Part shown: piece after piece, positions 26,240-35,054 of the stretch
How positions within the stretch are numbered: the first letter of the stretch is position 1
Layout of the letters: the number at the start of each line of letters is the position of its first letter
Origin: Catenovulum sediminis
GTDB lineage: Bacteria > Pseudomonadota > Gammaproteobacteria > Enterobacterales > Alteromonadaceae
Length of the DNA stretch: 64,000 nucleotides
Strand: one strand, 5' to 3'
Assembly: GCF_040270295.1 (NCBI RefSeq)
Contig: NZ_JBELOE010000152.1
Notes under the pieces: model-generated
Told to the model about the DNA's origin: nothing
The model's database searches: none
Seen by the model: only the letters and a program-made list of their open reading frames with translations
Position numbers and translations under genes: made by a program

Positions 26240-27333
26240 TTTGATGAGCTGCTATTGGTTTTATCTTCTGTATTGCTTTCTGTATTGCTTTCTGTATTGC
26301 TCTCTGTTTTGCGGTGGCCGCTTGAATCAGCACGGGTCGTGACTGCGATGACTTTTAGGTCGGGGCGTAGCCATTTAGTGGTCAGAAGTGCTGCTGAAAC
26401 ATCCCCTCTGATACAAGGCGTGTTTAGGTACGGCAAATAAAACTCAAAAGGTACGGCGGCTTCTAATAACCGCACTTTGTTATGAGATGCTAGGTCTAAG
26501 CCGTCATATTGCGCATCTCTAGGGTGGTATTTCACTAAACTGCTTGTATTGTCTTTGTTAATGATTGCCATGAGTTTTGCACGGTAATTCTTGACGCTCT
26601 GATAATTGGATTGATGCGGTAAAATGAATACATTTTTAGATTGATGTAGTGCATCTCTTAATTTGTTGAGTTGTTTATCCGCCATTAAATGTGCGAGTAA
26701 AATATCCGCCAGATTTTGCATCGGAGGGTGATTAATATTTTGCGGCAGCTTAAAACACTGTTTGTTTTTTAATTGCGGACATATCAGCTCGGGGTAAGCG
26801 GCATAAACATTCGAAATTTTCTTTGAATGGCCTGCACTTTCGGGTGTTTCGCGCCATCTGCCATAAAACAAATAGTTTGCCGGTTTACTGATTAATTTTT
26901 CTGTCCAGCTGGCGTTTCTGGGGATATAACTAAATAATCCATCGTCATAATAAGATGAGCAGCTTTGTTTGTTTGATTGTTGCATTAAATGATGTGCATA
27001 TTGAAATTCAATTCGTCTGTCGTTACCTGTGTAAATTTCAACAGGTTGATATTGTGCTACTAAACGTTTTAAGCGCTTTAACGATGCACGCCGTTTTATG
27101 AGTTTTTGCCATATCGCTTTATGCTTGTACGACAGAATAACTACATTTTTAAAGGGCGATTCGCGCCATTTTTTGATTGCTAGAAAATAAGGGTTTACTT
27201 GTTCACCACTTGTTTGATCAATTAATATCAAGACTGCATTTTTGCTTTTTGCTGGCCGGTTATTTACTGCCAAAGAGCACGCCAAGATGATATTCAGTGG
27301 TGTAGATGCAAAATAAAAAACGCTATTGTTCAT
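26185..27333 (-). CDS. Polysialyltransferase/GT52-like protein
   Basis: 382 residues, no signal peptide. Features resembling the polysialyltransferase (PF07388)/GT52 group: an N-terminal NNSVFYFASTPLNIILACSLA, the segment SYYDDGLFSYI, LVKYHPRDAQY (K-x-HP motif) and FEFYLPYL. It would add sialic acid or another nonulosonate, or a related sugar, to LPS or capsule; the assignment is by eye only. Near the C-terminus a 12-bp tandem repeat encodes ESNTESNTESNTED, a low-complexity linker before the last 25 residues. The 3' end overlaps the GT4 gene by 55 bp. It ends a minus-strand pair with the DxD gene, 3 bp apart. Confidence 0.6.
   Translation of the reverse strand: MNNSVFYFASTPLNIILACSLAVNNRPAKSKNAVLILIDQTSGEQVNPYFLAIKKWRESPFKNVVILSYKHKAIWQKLIKRRASLKRLKRLVAQYQPVEIYTGNDRRIEFQYAHHLMQQSNKQSCSSYYDDGLFSYIPRNASWTEKLISKPANYLFYGRWRETPESAGHSKKISNVYAAYPELICPQLKNKQCFKLPQNINHPPMQNLADILLAHLMADKQLNKLRDALHQSKNVFILPHQSNYQSVKNYRAKLMAIINKDNTSSLVKYHPRDAQYDGLDLASHNKVRLLEAAVPFEFYLPYLNTPCIRGDVSAALLTTKWLRPDLKVIAVTTRADSSGHRKTESNTESNTESNTEDKTNSSSSNQQLLALFKRLGIEVSDW
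26266..26313. repeat. 12-bp tandem repeat, three exact copies and one degenerate
   Basis: The unit TTCTGTATTGCT occurs at 26266-26277, 26278-26289 and 26290-26301, followed by a decayed copy to 26313. It is in frame within the polysialyltransferase-like gene, so copy-number change alters length without shifting frame. Confidence 0.9.
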
Positions 27334-27336
27334 AGG

Positions 27337-28026
27337 CTAAATGCGCTCAAACGGGAAGACAAAATCAACGCTTTGTGCGAGCTCTTCAACTTTTTTACGC
27401 CGTGCCAATAATCTCTTATTCGGTTTCTTCTTGATGCCGGATAAACGGCGAAACCATTTATTGTTTTTTTTCTTGAGACGAATTTCTCGGGCGGCTTGCA
27501 AATGTTCTATGATGGGCACAGCCAGAGGTTGTTGCTCGCGGCTAATATCAAATATAAAAGTGAACTCTGCGGGTAAATGAGCAACTGACAGCTGACCTGA
27601 TTTTAGTTTTTCGTTAATCAGCTCTTGTAAAACTTTTTGCTCCCACGTGCAGGGAAACTCAGCCACTGCGGCAACCCAATTTTCTAATAGTTTATGTGTT
27701 GATTGCGTGTCATTTAATAAAAGTGTACCGCTGACGAGCTCTTGGTTATTTAAATAATGCACGCCGATATCTGCATCATAATTGGCTAAAATTTCTTTCG
27801 GATTGGAGTGGATAAAAGCATCTGCATCCACATAAAGTATTGGCCCTGTATGCTTTTTACGCATATCCAATAGAAAACGCGCTTTAAATGCCGTTGCGGT
27901 TAGCCAGTCTGATGGCTCTATACAAGTTACATCTACGCTGAGGTTTAACTTTTCCGCAGATCGTTTGAGTAGCTCGCAGTGTGCATTATAAAGAGGGTCA
28001 TTCGTATGAAAAGCGACAATGATCAT
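27337..28026 (-). CDS. Putative nucleotide-diphospho-sugar transferase (GT-A, DxD)
   Basis: 229 residues. The N-terminus MIIVAFHTNDPLYNAHCELL and the segment ILYVDADAFIHSNP, with a DxD metal site at about residues 67-69, fit GT-A-fold nucleotide-sugar transferases of the PF03407 type. A second short motif, SGTLLLNDT, fits the acceptor side. The C-terminus is very basic (KKKNNKWFRRLSGIKKKPNKR), suggesting membrane-surface association. It lies 3 bp from the polysialyltransferase-like gene, so the two are probably co-translated. Donor and acceptor unknown. Confidence 0.7.
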   Translation of the reverse strand: MIIVAFHTNDPLYNAHCELLKRSAEKLNLSVDVTCIEPSDWLTATAFKARFLLDMRKKHTGPILYVDADAFIHSNPKEILANYDADIGVHYLNNQELVSGTLLLNDTQSTHKLLENWVAAVAEFPCTWEQKVLQELINEKLKSGQLSVAHLPAEFTFIFDISREQQPLAVPIIEHLQAAREIRLKKKNNKWFRRLSGIKKKPNKRLLARRKKVEELAQSVDFVFPFERI

Positions 28027-28287
28027 AATTAACTGACATCTAGGATGTAAATAAAAGAATTTTACGGGGTAATAATGACAGATTGATTAATAAACTATGG
28101 TCGATTATTAACAAGTCAGCGTCAACAGTACTTAGAGGTGTGATTTGTAGTTACCTATTATGAGTGGCTAACGTATTCCTTTGGTAGGGTCATTGAGGAA
28201 TTGATATTGCCCACGACGCTATGATTAATCTAATACGCCTAAATATCTTAAACGTGATTTTTTATACTGTTGGCAGCTTAATTTTTG

Positions 28288-29196
28288 CTATTGGTTTTTT
28301 ATGTGATTTTTAATCAGATCGTCTAAGCGTGATGCTAACGTTTCACAGGTGTTGGTAAATTCGGATTCTTTACTCAAAGTGAAATTTTCGTTGCCAGCAA
28401 TAGATTGCATTTCGTTAATCAGTTTTTGATACTGCTGCTTCGAAGCAAACCATTGCCAAGGAAACTTTCGCCATTTTTGCGGCCCGATTTTTAAGCGTGC
28501 TGCAGAGCCCTTGATTGATTTTGCTATACTTTTTAAGTTAGCTTTTCGATTGTTTACAATGAAAGTAAGTGGTTGAATTTTTATTTTTAGATTCAGCGCA
28601 GAGCCGAAGTCATGCCATTTTTTTTCTTCGAAGTTAGGGGAAAAACTTACTGCAAACCAAGGGATTCTAAGTACATCCGCAACAATTGCACCATGCATTG
28701 CTTCGGTTATTAGTTTTTTTGTACCTTGCATCTGAGATAAAACCGTTTCGACGTCATCGCGCGGAGATATGAATCCGATGCCAATTTCCTCGCACAGTGC
28801 TTCCCAATCAAACAGGTCTAAGCTTTCGTGATGTGGCATAAAGCATATATCGGGCATTTTGCTAGCGGGCGGCATATCAACTAGTGGTAATAAGTAGGCC
28901 CCGTCTCCTAGTGCAACATCTTCTACTTCGAGACATTTTTTCGTGTGTTGCCCACGTACCGCATGGATTTTCCAGCTATCCGGAAACTGAATGTCCGCAT
29001 TCAACCATGCACCAGAACTAAAAATATGTACTTCTTTACCTTTTAGCTTACTCACTAACTCTGGTCGGAGCAATGTGCCGATACCAACTAATACTTGATG
29101 ACTATTTTTATTTGTGGGTATGAGCTTTTCCCAAAGCCATGGGTTAAGATCGTCGCCAAAATTATTATGCTTTGCTCTAAAGTATTCTAATTGCAT
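28288..29196 (-). CDS. Polysaccharide pyruvyl transferase family protein
   Basis: 302 residues. Motifs of the PF04230 family: FGDDLNPWLWEKLI near the N-terminus, VLVGIGTLLRPE, FSSGAW, VRGQHTKKCLEV, GDGAYLLP, and KLITEAMHGAIVADVLRIPW, whose His matches the SxHxxI-type motif. Members transfer ketal-linked pyruvate to surface polysaccharides. It is separated from the DxD gene by 261 bp, in which I see no gene, and is divergent from the first GT2 gene. Confidence 0.82.
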   Translation of the reverse strand: MQLEYFRAKHNNFGDDLNPWLWEKLIPTNKNSHQVLVGIGTLLRPELVSKLKGKEVHIFSSGAWLNADIQFPDSWKIHAVRGQHTKKCLEVEDVALGDGAYLLPLVDMPPASKMPDICFMPHHESLDLFDWEALCEEIGIGFISPRDDVETVLSQMQGTKKLITEAMHGAIVADVLRIPWFAVSFSPNFEEKKWHDFGSALNLKIKIQPLTFIVNNRKANLKSIAKSIKGSAARLKIGPQKWRKFPWQWFASKQQYQKLINEMQSIAGNENFTLSKESEFTNTCETLASRLDDLIKNHIKNQ

Positions 29197-29345
29197 TCTA
29201 GTGGGATATATCTATTTAAAAAGTTGATTAGCACCTATCTTAAATGAATTAATCGTTCGCTGCCAAATTTTAGACAAATATAGTTGAACGCCTTAACTTC
29301 TGATATCCTTGCGCTAAATCCATTGAATCATACCTAATTAGATAA

Positions 29346-30134
29346 ATGCATAGTCGCCAACCACTTTCCTGTTTTGTCATTGCATGTAATGAGTCAGACC
29401 GTATCGAAGACTGTTTAAAATCGATTGCTGGCTGGGCCGACCAATTAATCGTATTAGATTCTGGCAGCCAGGATAATACGGTAGAAATCGCACGTAAGTA
29501 TACGGATGAAGTTTATCAGACAGACTGGCCCGGTTATGGACCTCAACGCAATAGAGCTTTAACCTATTGTAAGCATGATTGGGTGTTAAACATTGATGCC
29601 GATGAACGCTTAAATCCAGCCGTTAAAGCCGAAATTGATAGTTTGCTTGCTCAGCAAAACCCAAATTTCAATATGGTTAAAATACCGTGGCAGACCTACC
29701 TTTTCGGTAAACCGTTAAATCATGGCCGTTATTCAACGCCGCAAGGCAAATTGTTTTTAAAAACGGGCGTGCAATTTAAAAACTCGCAAGTGCATGAAAC
29801 CTTACAAATGCCAGAAGAAAGAATTCATGTTTTAAAATCGCCAATTGCGCATCACAGTTGGCGAAATTATCAACATGTGCAGGAAAAACATTTGAAGTAT
29901 GCCTATTTGTTAGCTGAAGAAAAATATAAAAAGGGCAAAAGAAGCTCAATAGCATTTGCTTGTGTTCGCTTTTTTACCGACTTTATACAGCAGTATATTT
30001 TTAGGTTGGGGTTCTTAGATGGTAAACGTGGTTTTTTTATGGCGTTAATCTTGGGTCAATATGCTTATCACAAGTATGCCGCATTGGCAGCAATTACTAT
30101 GGAAAGCAAAGTGAAAGAAGATAAGGTTGTTTAA
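29346..30134 (+). CDS. LPS core glycosyltransferase family 2 (WaaE-like)
   Basis: 262 residues, GT-A fold. SCFVIACNESDRIEDCLKS and LIVLDSGSQDNTVEIA form the nucleotide-binding half, and WVLNIDADERLNP carries the DxD. The pattern matches WaaE/KdtX beta-1,4-glucosyltransferases that add glucose to the first heptose. It opens the plus-strand operon running to gmhB, and the next gene is a second GT2 whose start lies just past its stop. Confidence 0.88.
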   Translation: MHSRQPLSCFVIACNESDRIEDCLKSIAGWADQLIVLDSGSQDNTVEIARKYTDEVYQTDWPGYGPQRNRALTYCKHDWVLNIDADERLNPAVKAEIDSLLAQQNPNFNMVKIPWQTYLFGKPLNHGRYSTPQGKLFLKTGVQFKNSQVHETLQMPEERIHVLKSPIAHHSWRNYQHVQEKHLKYAYLLAEEKYKKGKRSSIAFACVRFFTDFIQQYIFRLGFLDGKRGFFMALILGQYAYHKYAALAAITMESKVKEDKVV

Positions 30135-30135
30135 T

Positions 30136-30897
30136 GTGCATAAAAGTCGTTTAAGTGTATTTTTTGTCACCCTAAATGAAGCCGCAACGATTCAGCAGGC
30201 AATTGAGGCTGTTTCTGAATTTGATGAAATTATCGTTGTCGATTCTGGCTCAACAGATGGCACTGTGGAAATTGCTGAAAAAGCCGGTGCGCGCGTGATA
30301 CATCAGCAATGGCTTGGTTTTGCTAAGCAAAAATCTTTTGCCATGAATTTGTGTAAAAACGAATGGGTGTTTAACTTAGACGGTGACGAAATTGTCACAC
30401 CCGATGTCATTACTGAAATAAAAGCTTTAATCGAAGCGGATAGTTGCGATGGTATTCGAGTCAATTTTGAAGATGTGTTTATGGGGCGACCAATGCACCC
30501 TCAATCACACAAACGTTCTATTGTGCGAGTCTTTAAAAAATCAAAAGCTCGCTATCCCACCGATCGTTTAGTGCATGAAAATGTGATTTTAGAAGGTAAA
30601 GTCAGCCGCATTAAATCCAATATTCTGCACTATGGATATCAGAGCGCTGCGGATTTTATGGCCAAACAGAATACCTATTCCACTTTGGGCGCGCGGCAGA
30701 AAAAAATTAAAGGCAAAAAACATTCTTTGTTAAAATTATTATTGATATTTCCAATTGCGTTTATTAAAGCGTATTTTCTGCACAAAATGTTCTTGTCTGG
30801 TTGGCGTGGTTTTATACATGCCATGATTGAGGCAATGTATTCTTTTTTAAAAGAAGCTAAGCTATACGAACAATACAAAACAACGGATAAAGCATGA
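30136..30897 (+). CDS. LPS core glycosyltransferase family 2, second copy
   Basis: About 253 residues. RLSVFFVTLNEAATIQQAIE, IIVVDSGSTDGTVEIAEKAG and WVFNLDGDEIVTPDV (DGD metal site) place it in the WaaE-like GT2 group, like its upstream neighbour, from which it may have arisen by duplication. The start is taken as GTG 30136, one base after the previous stop, with AAGG at 30123-30126. A TTG at 30127 is also possible, while the tempting ATG at 30134 is out of frame. The stop overlaps the gmhA start (ATGA). Confidence 0.86.
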   Translation: MHKSRLSVFFVTLNEAATIQQAIEAVSEFDEIIVVDSGSTDGTVEIAEKAGARVIHQQWLGFAKQKSFAMNLCKNEWVFNLDGDEIVTPDVITEIKALIEADSCDGIRVNFEDVFMGRPMHPQSHKRSIVRVFKKSKARYPTDRLVHENVILEGKVSRIKSNILHYGYQSAADFMAKQNTYSTLGARQKKIKGKKHSLLKLLLIFPIAFIKAYFLHKMFLSGWRGFIHAMIEAMYSFLKEAKLYEQYKTTDKA

Positions 30898-31475
30898 ATC
30901 AGCAAACTCTAAAAACATCTTTTCAAGAAAACCTCGACAGCCATTTGGCGTTATTTAACACTTTATCTGTACATCAGCCTGAGCTGTTAAAGTTGGTGGA
31001 AATTTGTCAAAACGCGATTCAACAAGGCGGAAAAATCGTTTTTTGTGGAAATGGTGGCAGTGCTGCCGACAGCCAACACTTGGCAGCCGAATTTGTTGTC
31101 CGTTTTAAAAAAGACCGCCGAGCGTTAGCTTCTATTGCGCTGACAACTGATACTTCGATTCTAACCGCGCATTCAAACGACTATGGTTTTGATACTGTTT
31201 TTGCCCGTCAGGTAGAAGCTTTATGTAGCGATAAAGATGTCGTGATTGGTTTATCAACCTCGGGTAAAAGCCCGAATGTTAATTTAGCTTTGCAGGCGGC
31301 GAACGATTTAGGCGCTACGTCTGTTGCATTTACCGGTCGTGATGGTGGTTTAATCAAAGATATTGCACAACTATCCGTTATTGTAAACCACCCGGAAACG
31401 GCTCGCATACAAGAAGCACACTTGTTTATGGGGCACTGGTTGTGTGAGGCTTTTGACTTATTGTATCAGGACTAA
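30894..31475 (+). CDS. gmhA: Phosphoheptose isomerase GmhA
   Basis: 193 residues, one SIS domain. IVFCGNGGSAADSQHLAAEF, IGLSTSGKSPNVNLAL and the C-terminal HLFMGHWLCEAFD are the phosphosugar-binding and catalytic segments. It converts sedoheptulose 7-phosphate to D-glycero-D-manno-heptose 7-phosphate, the first step to ADP-heptose. hldE begins 3 bp downstream, so the two successive enzymes are made together. Confidence 0.93.
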   Translation: MNQQTLKTSFQENLDSHLALFNTLSVHQPELLKLVEICQNAIQQGGKIVFCGNGGSAADSQHLAAEFVVRFKKDRRALASIALTTDTSILTAHSNDYGFDTVFARQVEALCSDKDVVIGLSTSGKSPNVNLALQAANDLGATSVAFTGRDGGLIKDIAQLSVIVNHPETARIQEAHLFMGHWLCEAFDLLYQD

Positions 31476-31478
31476 TTT

Positions 31479-32924
31479 ATGGACTTGTCGGTATTTTCGC
31501 GTTTAAACCAAGCTAAAGTTTTAGTTGTTGGCGATGTGATGTTAGATCGTTATATGATTGGCGATTCACAGCGTATATCACCAGAAGCACCGGTGCCTGT
31601 TGTCAAAGTAAATCAACAGCAAGATAAAGTTGGCGGGGCCGCGAATGTCGCCAGAAATATTGCGCATCTGGATGGTCAGGCCGGGTTGTTGGGTATTATT
31701 GGCAATGATGAAAATGGGGCCCGGCTAAGCGAAATTTTAAAAGATGAACAAATCTGCTCTGAGTTGTTGATGCAGGATGAACACCCAACTATTACTAAAT
31801 TGCGGGTTATCAGCCGTCATCAGCAAGTTGTACGGTTAGATTTTGAAGAAACTTTTAGTGCTCAAATCGCGGAAAAATTGAAAGATAAATTATTAAGTGT
31901 CCTGCCTGATTACGATGTAGTGGTATTTTCCGATTACAACAAAGGTTCTTTGTTGTATATCTCTGAAATGATTCAAATTGCCCGGGCGCAAGGCAAAAAA
32001 GTACTAATCGATCCAAAACAAAGCGATTTAACTTTGTATCGTGGTGCCAATATAATCACGCCTAATTTAGGTGAATTTAAACTTGCCGGAGGTGATGCTG
32101 CAAACGAAGAGAGCATCGCACTGAGTACGCGTAAACTGATGGCGGATGCGGGTATCGAATCGGTTTTATTAACGCGCAGTGAACAGGGCATGTCTGCCAT
32201 TACCGCAACTGAAAAAGTTGATATGCCGGCTCAGGTACGGGAGGTTAGTGATGTGACCGGTGCAGGTGATACGGTAATTGCGACCTTAGCGGTTATGACC
32301 GCTCTGGGTTTACCCATCAGTCAGGCCGCGGAATATGCAAACCTTGCAGCCGGTATTGTGGTCGCAAAATTGGGCGCTGCGACCGTTCGACCTGAAGAAC
32401 TTGCTCGCCAAGTCAATCAACAAATGTTAACGGCAGGTCAGCATTATCAATGTCCGTTTGATGATGTTTTACAACATATTGAATTCGCGCGTCAGGCTGG
32501 GGAAAAAATAGTCTTTACCAATGGATGTTTTGACATTTTACATGCAGGCCATGTAGCGTATTTAGAAAAAGCAAAATCGCTCGGCGACCGTTTGGTTTTA
32601 GGCTTAAATACAGATGATAGTATCAGCCGTTTAAAAGGGCCGTCTCGACCGGTTAATCCTTTGGCCCAGCGTGCGGCCGTTATGACAGCGTTAAAATCTG
32701 TCGACTGGGTTATCCCTTTTGGTAAAGAAGGGGATGATACACCACTTGAATTAATCAAGTCTGTTAAACCCGATGTTTTGGTTAAAGGCGGTGATTATAC
32801 AATTGATACTATTGTTGGTGCAGAGTTTGTTCAGCAAAATGGTGGGCAGGTCAGTGTTATCAAGTTTGTTGATGGCTGTTCGACATCTGGCATGATTGAA
32901 CGCATTTTAGAAAAACAAAACTGA
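31479..32924 (+). CDS. hldE: Bifunctional heptose 7-P kinase / heptose 1-P adenylyltransferase
   Basis: 481 residues, two domains. The N-terminal ribokinase domain (about 1-318) has VLVVGDVMLDRYMIGDSQRI, the GGAANVARN sugar site and the GAGDTVIATLAV anion-hole/catalytic Asp motif. The C-terminal nucleotidyltransferase (about 340-481) has FTNGCFDILHAGHVAYLEKA with the HxGH motif. It performs steps 2 and 4 of ADP-heptose synthesis. With gmhA upstream and gmhB at 36100, the full pathway except the HldD epimerase is in this operon. Confidence 0.97.
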   Translation: MDLSVFSRLNQAKVLVVGDVMLDRYMIGDSQRISPEAPVPVVKVNQQQDKVGGAANVARNIAHLDGQAGLLGIIGNDENGARLSEILKDEQICSELLMQDEHPTITKLRVISRHQQVVRLDFEETFSAQIAEKLKDKLLSVLPDYDVVVFSDYNKGSLLYISEMIQIARAQGKKVLIDPKQSDLTLYRGANIITPNLGEFKLAGGDAANEESIALSTRKLMADAGIESVLLTRSEQGMSAITATEKVDMPAQVREVSDVTGAGDTVIATLAVMTALGLPISQAAEYANLAAGIVVAKLGAATVRPEELARQVNQQMLTAGQHYQCPFDDVLQHIEFARQAGEKIVFTNGCFDILHAGHVAYLEKAKSLGDRLVLGLNTDDSISRLKGPSRPVNPLAQRAAVMTALKSVDWVIPFGKEGDDTPLELIKSVKPDVLVKGGDYTIDTIVGAEFVQQNGGQVSVIKFVDGCSTSGMIERILEKQN

Positions 32925-32925
32925 G

Positions 32926-34203
32926 TTGATTTTGTTGAATCGTTTTAGTTATAGCTTGTGCTGGTATCTAATATTGCCTGTGATAATTTGTTATTTAGGT
33001 TATCGCAGCTTGTTCGACAGAAGGTACCGGAACGGTTTCTGGCAAAGACTGGGTTTTATTCCCACACACATAAAACAAACATGCAAGCAGCAGTGCATTC
33101 ATGTGCATTGTGCCTCTATGGGAGAAGTTAACGCCGCTGCCCCTTTGATTAAACAATTGCTTAAAACCTACCCTGAGTTAAGTCTTGTTGTGACCAATAG
33201 TACACCAACAGGTGCTCAGCAGGTTGAAAAACTGTTTGCTGGGCAAGTTATTCAACTGATGGCGCCACTGGACAGTTGGGATGCTAGCCGGCGTTTTTCT
33301 CAAGCTTTACAACCTAGATTAAGTTTATTTACTGAAGTTGAAATATGGCCAAATTGGCTGGCCAGCATTAAAAGTACAGGTGCAACTCTGATTCTGATTA
33401 ATGCGAGATTGTCGGAAAATTCGCTCCGTTCGTATCAGAAATTTGCTACTTTGTTTAAACCTGCATTGGCGTGTTTTGACGTCATTGCCGCGCAAAATAA
33501 AACATATCAGGCCCGTTATCAGGCGTTTAATCGCAATATACAAATATGTGGAAATTTGAAGTTTGATATCCAGTTAGATGAAAGGTTGCCGGAACAAATT
33601 ATTCAATTGCATTCACAGCACCATTTAAAACGTAAGATTTGGATTGCCGCGAGCGTTCATCCGGGGGAATACGAGATCATAATTGCTGCGCATCAAAAAA
33701 TATTACAGCAATTTCCGGATGCGTTATTAATTGTCGCGCCACGTCACTCAGAACGTTTTGTACAAGTTGCGCAATACTTAAAAAAAGAAAGCCATTTTAA
33801 CTTCGTTTTGCGTAGCCAAGCTTCAACGGTTGAAGCGCATACTCAAGTTTGGTTATTAGACTCTTTGGGGGAACTCATGCAATTTTATGCTTTAGCCGAT
33901 ATTGCATTTGTTGGTGGCAGTTTAGTTAATCGAGGTGGGCATAACCCACTGGAACCGGCCGCGTTAGGAAAGCCTATTTTAATGGGACCCAAACAAAATA
34001 ACTGTGCCGATATGTGCGCAACATTAGCCGCCGCCGGTGCGTTTAAAACTGTTTCGGATGTAACGCAGATAGCTGATTCGGTTATTGACTATTGGTTATC
34101 GGATACGCTATTACATCAAGCTTCAGTTGCGGCGAACGAGGTGGTGATGATCAATCAGGGCGCGGTACAAAAAACCATGAGTGTCATTAATGATTTGGCT
34201 TAA
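32926..34203 (+). CDS. Kdo transferase paralogue (WaaA-like, GT30)
   Basis: 425 residues. Shares the WaaA frame: N-terminal membrane anchor, HCASMGEVNAAAPLIK (catalytic Glu), NSTPTGAQQ, TEVEIWPNWL, INARLSENS, GNLKFDI, SVHPGEY, VAPRHSERF, LDSLGELM and GGSLVNRGGHNPLEPAA. It differs from the waaA at 22538 (TEVEIWPN against METELWPN; no GPHxFNF segment) and may add a further Kdo or a related acid. It starts at one of three TTG codons at 32926-32937; no ATG fits. It is 1 bp downstream of hldE and convergent with kdkA. Confidence 0.88.
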   Translation: MILLNRFSYSLCWYLILPVIICYLGYRSLFDRRYRNGFWQRLGFIPTHIKQTCKQQCIHVHCASMGEVNAAAPLIKQLLKTYPELSLVVTNSTPTGAQQVEKLFAGQVIQLMAPLDSWDASRRFSQALQPRLSLFTEVEIWPNWLASIKSTGATLILINARLSENSLRSYQKFATLFKPALACFDVIAAQNKTYQARYQAFNRNIQICGNLKFDIQLDERLPEQIIQLHSQHHLKRKIWIAASVHPGEYEIIIAAHQKILQQFPDALLIVAPRHSERFVQVAQYLKKESHFNFVLRSQASTVEAHTQVWLLDSLGELMQFYALADIAFVGGSLVNRGGHNPLEPAALGKPILMGPKQNNCADMCATLAAAGAFKTVSDVTQIADSVIDYWLSDTLLHQASVAANEVVMINQGAVQKTMSVINDLA

Positions 34204-34207
34204 GGTC

Positions 34208-34223
34208 GAATGCTCGGGCATTC
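34208..34223. terminator. Short hairpin between convergent genes
   Basis: GAATGC / GCATTC with a TCGG loop, in the 23-bp gap between the WaaA-like gene and kdkA. The stem is only 6 bp and the T run is poor. Confidence 0.35.
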
Positions 34224-34226
34224 AAT

Positions 34227-34961
34227 TTAACGAAGGACTCTGTTTATCTCTGATTGGTAAGCTAATAATAAGGTTTGCCAGTTGCTAAAATGCCAGTGCA
34301 AACTGGGGTATTTCCCTTTTTCTTTATGAAAAGATTTGAGCAATCTTTTAAGGTTGTTTTGTTGCCAACTGACTTTGGGATCGATGATTTGTCCACGGTC
34401 AAAATCGATGAGCCAAGTTTGCCCTTGTTCATCTAGCATAATGTTGTGAATATTTAGATCGGCGTGATACACCCCTTTCAGGTGAAATTCTGCAATTGTT
34501 TTGCCGATGTTTTGCCAGATTTCAGCTTCGATAGGACGTTTTTTGAGAATGTGAAACAAATCCTGTGCGGCAGATATTTGCTGCATGATGATATCCGCAG
34601 TATACAGTGGCCATTTACGTTTAAGTCTTGCTGCAATAGGTTTGGGTACCGCTAAGCCCAAATCCGATAGCTTTTCTAGCAATGCAAACTCGCGATACAC
34701 TCTCGACTTTTTCAACCCCAGATAAAAATAACCATCGCGTGCTATTTTTCCAATTAAACCGCCGCGATAATAATGGCGTAGTACAAAATTGCGCTCTTTG
34801 TGTCGAAAAAAATAAGTCGTATTGCGGCCAACAGAGTGGCCTATGATTGCATTTTGTTGTTGCCAGTATTCAACCGAAAACCACTGAGAACTCACCTCTA
34901 AGTTTGTCTTAGCAGGTAAAATAAGATGCTCGGAGTTTGTGATTGATTGAATTTGTGGCAA
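34227..34961 (-). CDS. kdkA: Kdo kinase
   Basis: 244 residues, a WaaP-type kinase fold. YRGGLIGKIARDGYFYLG near residue 65-82 is characteristic of KdkA. The catalytic loop is HADLNIHNIMLDEQ and the metal Asp is in WLIDFDRGQI. It phosphorylates Kdo on LPS, as in Haemophilus and Vibrio, where it substitutes for a second Kdo. It is minus strand inside an otherwise plus-strand operon and convergent with the WaaA-like gene, a partnership known in those genera. The 5' end may overlap the untranslated leader of the next GT9 gene. Confidence 0.92.
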   Translation of the reverse strand: MPQIQSITNSEHLILPAKTNLEVSSQWFSVEYWQQQNAIIGHSVGRNTTYFFRHKERNFVLRHYYRGGLIGKIARDGYFYLGLKKSRVYREFALLEKLSDLGLAVPKPIAARLKRKWPLYTADIIMQQISAAQDLFHILKKRPIEAEIWQNIGKTIAEFHLKGVYHADLNIHNIMLDEQGQTWLIDFDRGQIIDPKVSWQQNNLKRLLKSFHKEKGKYPSLHWHFSNWQTLLLAYQSEINRVLR

Positions 34962-35054
34962 AATTTCACGCTCTGTTGTTTTTCGCTGAGTATAACCGAC
35001 TCAATCGCGTTCAACAAACTGTTGTCTATTTTGGGAGCCTTACGGATTAGTTTT

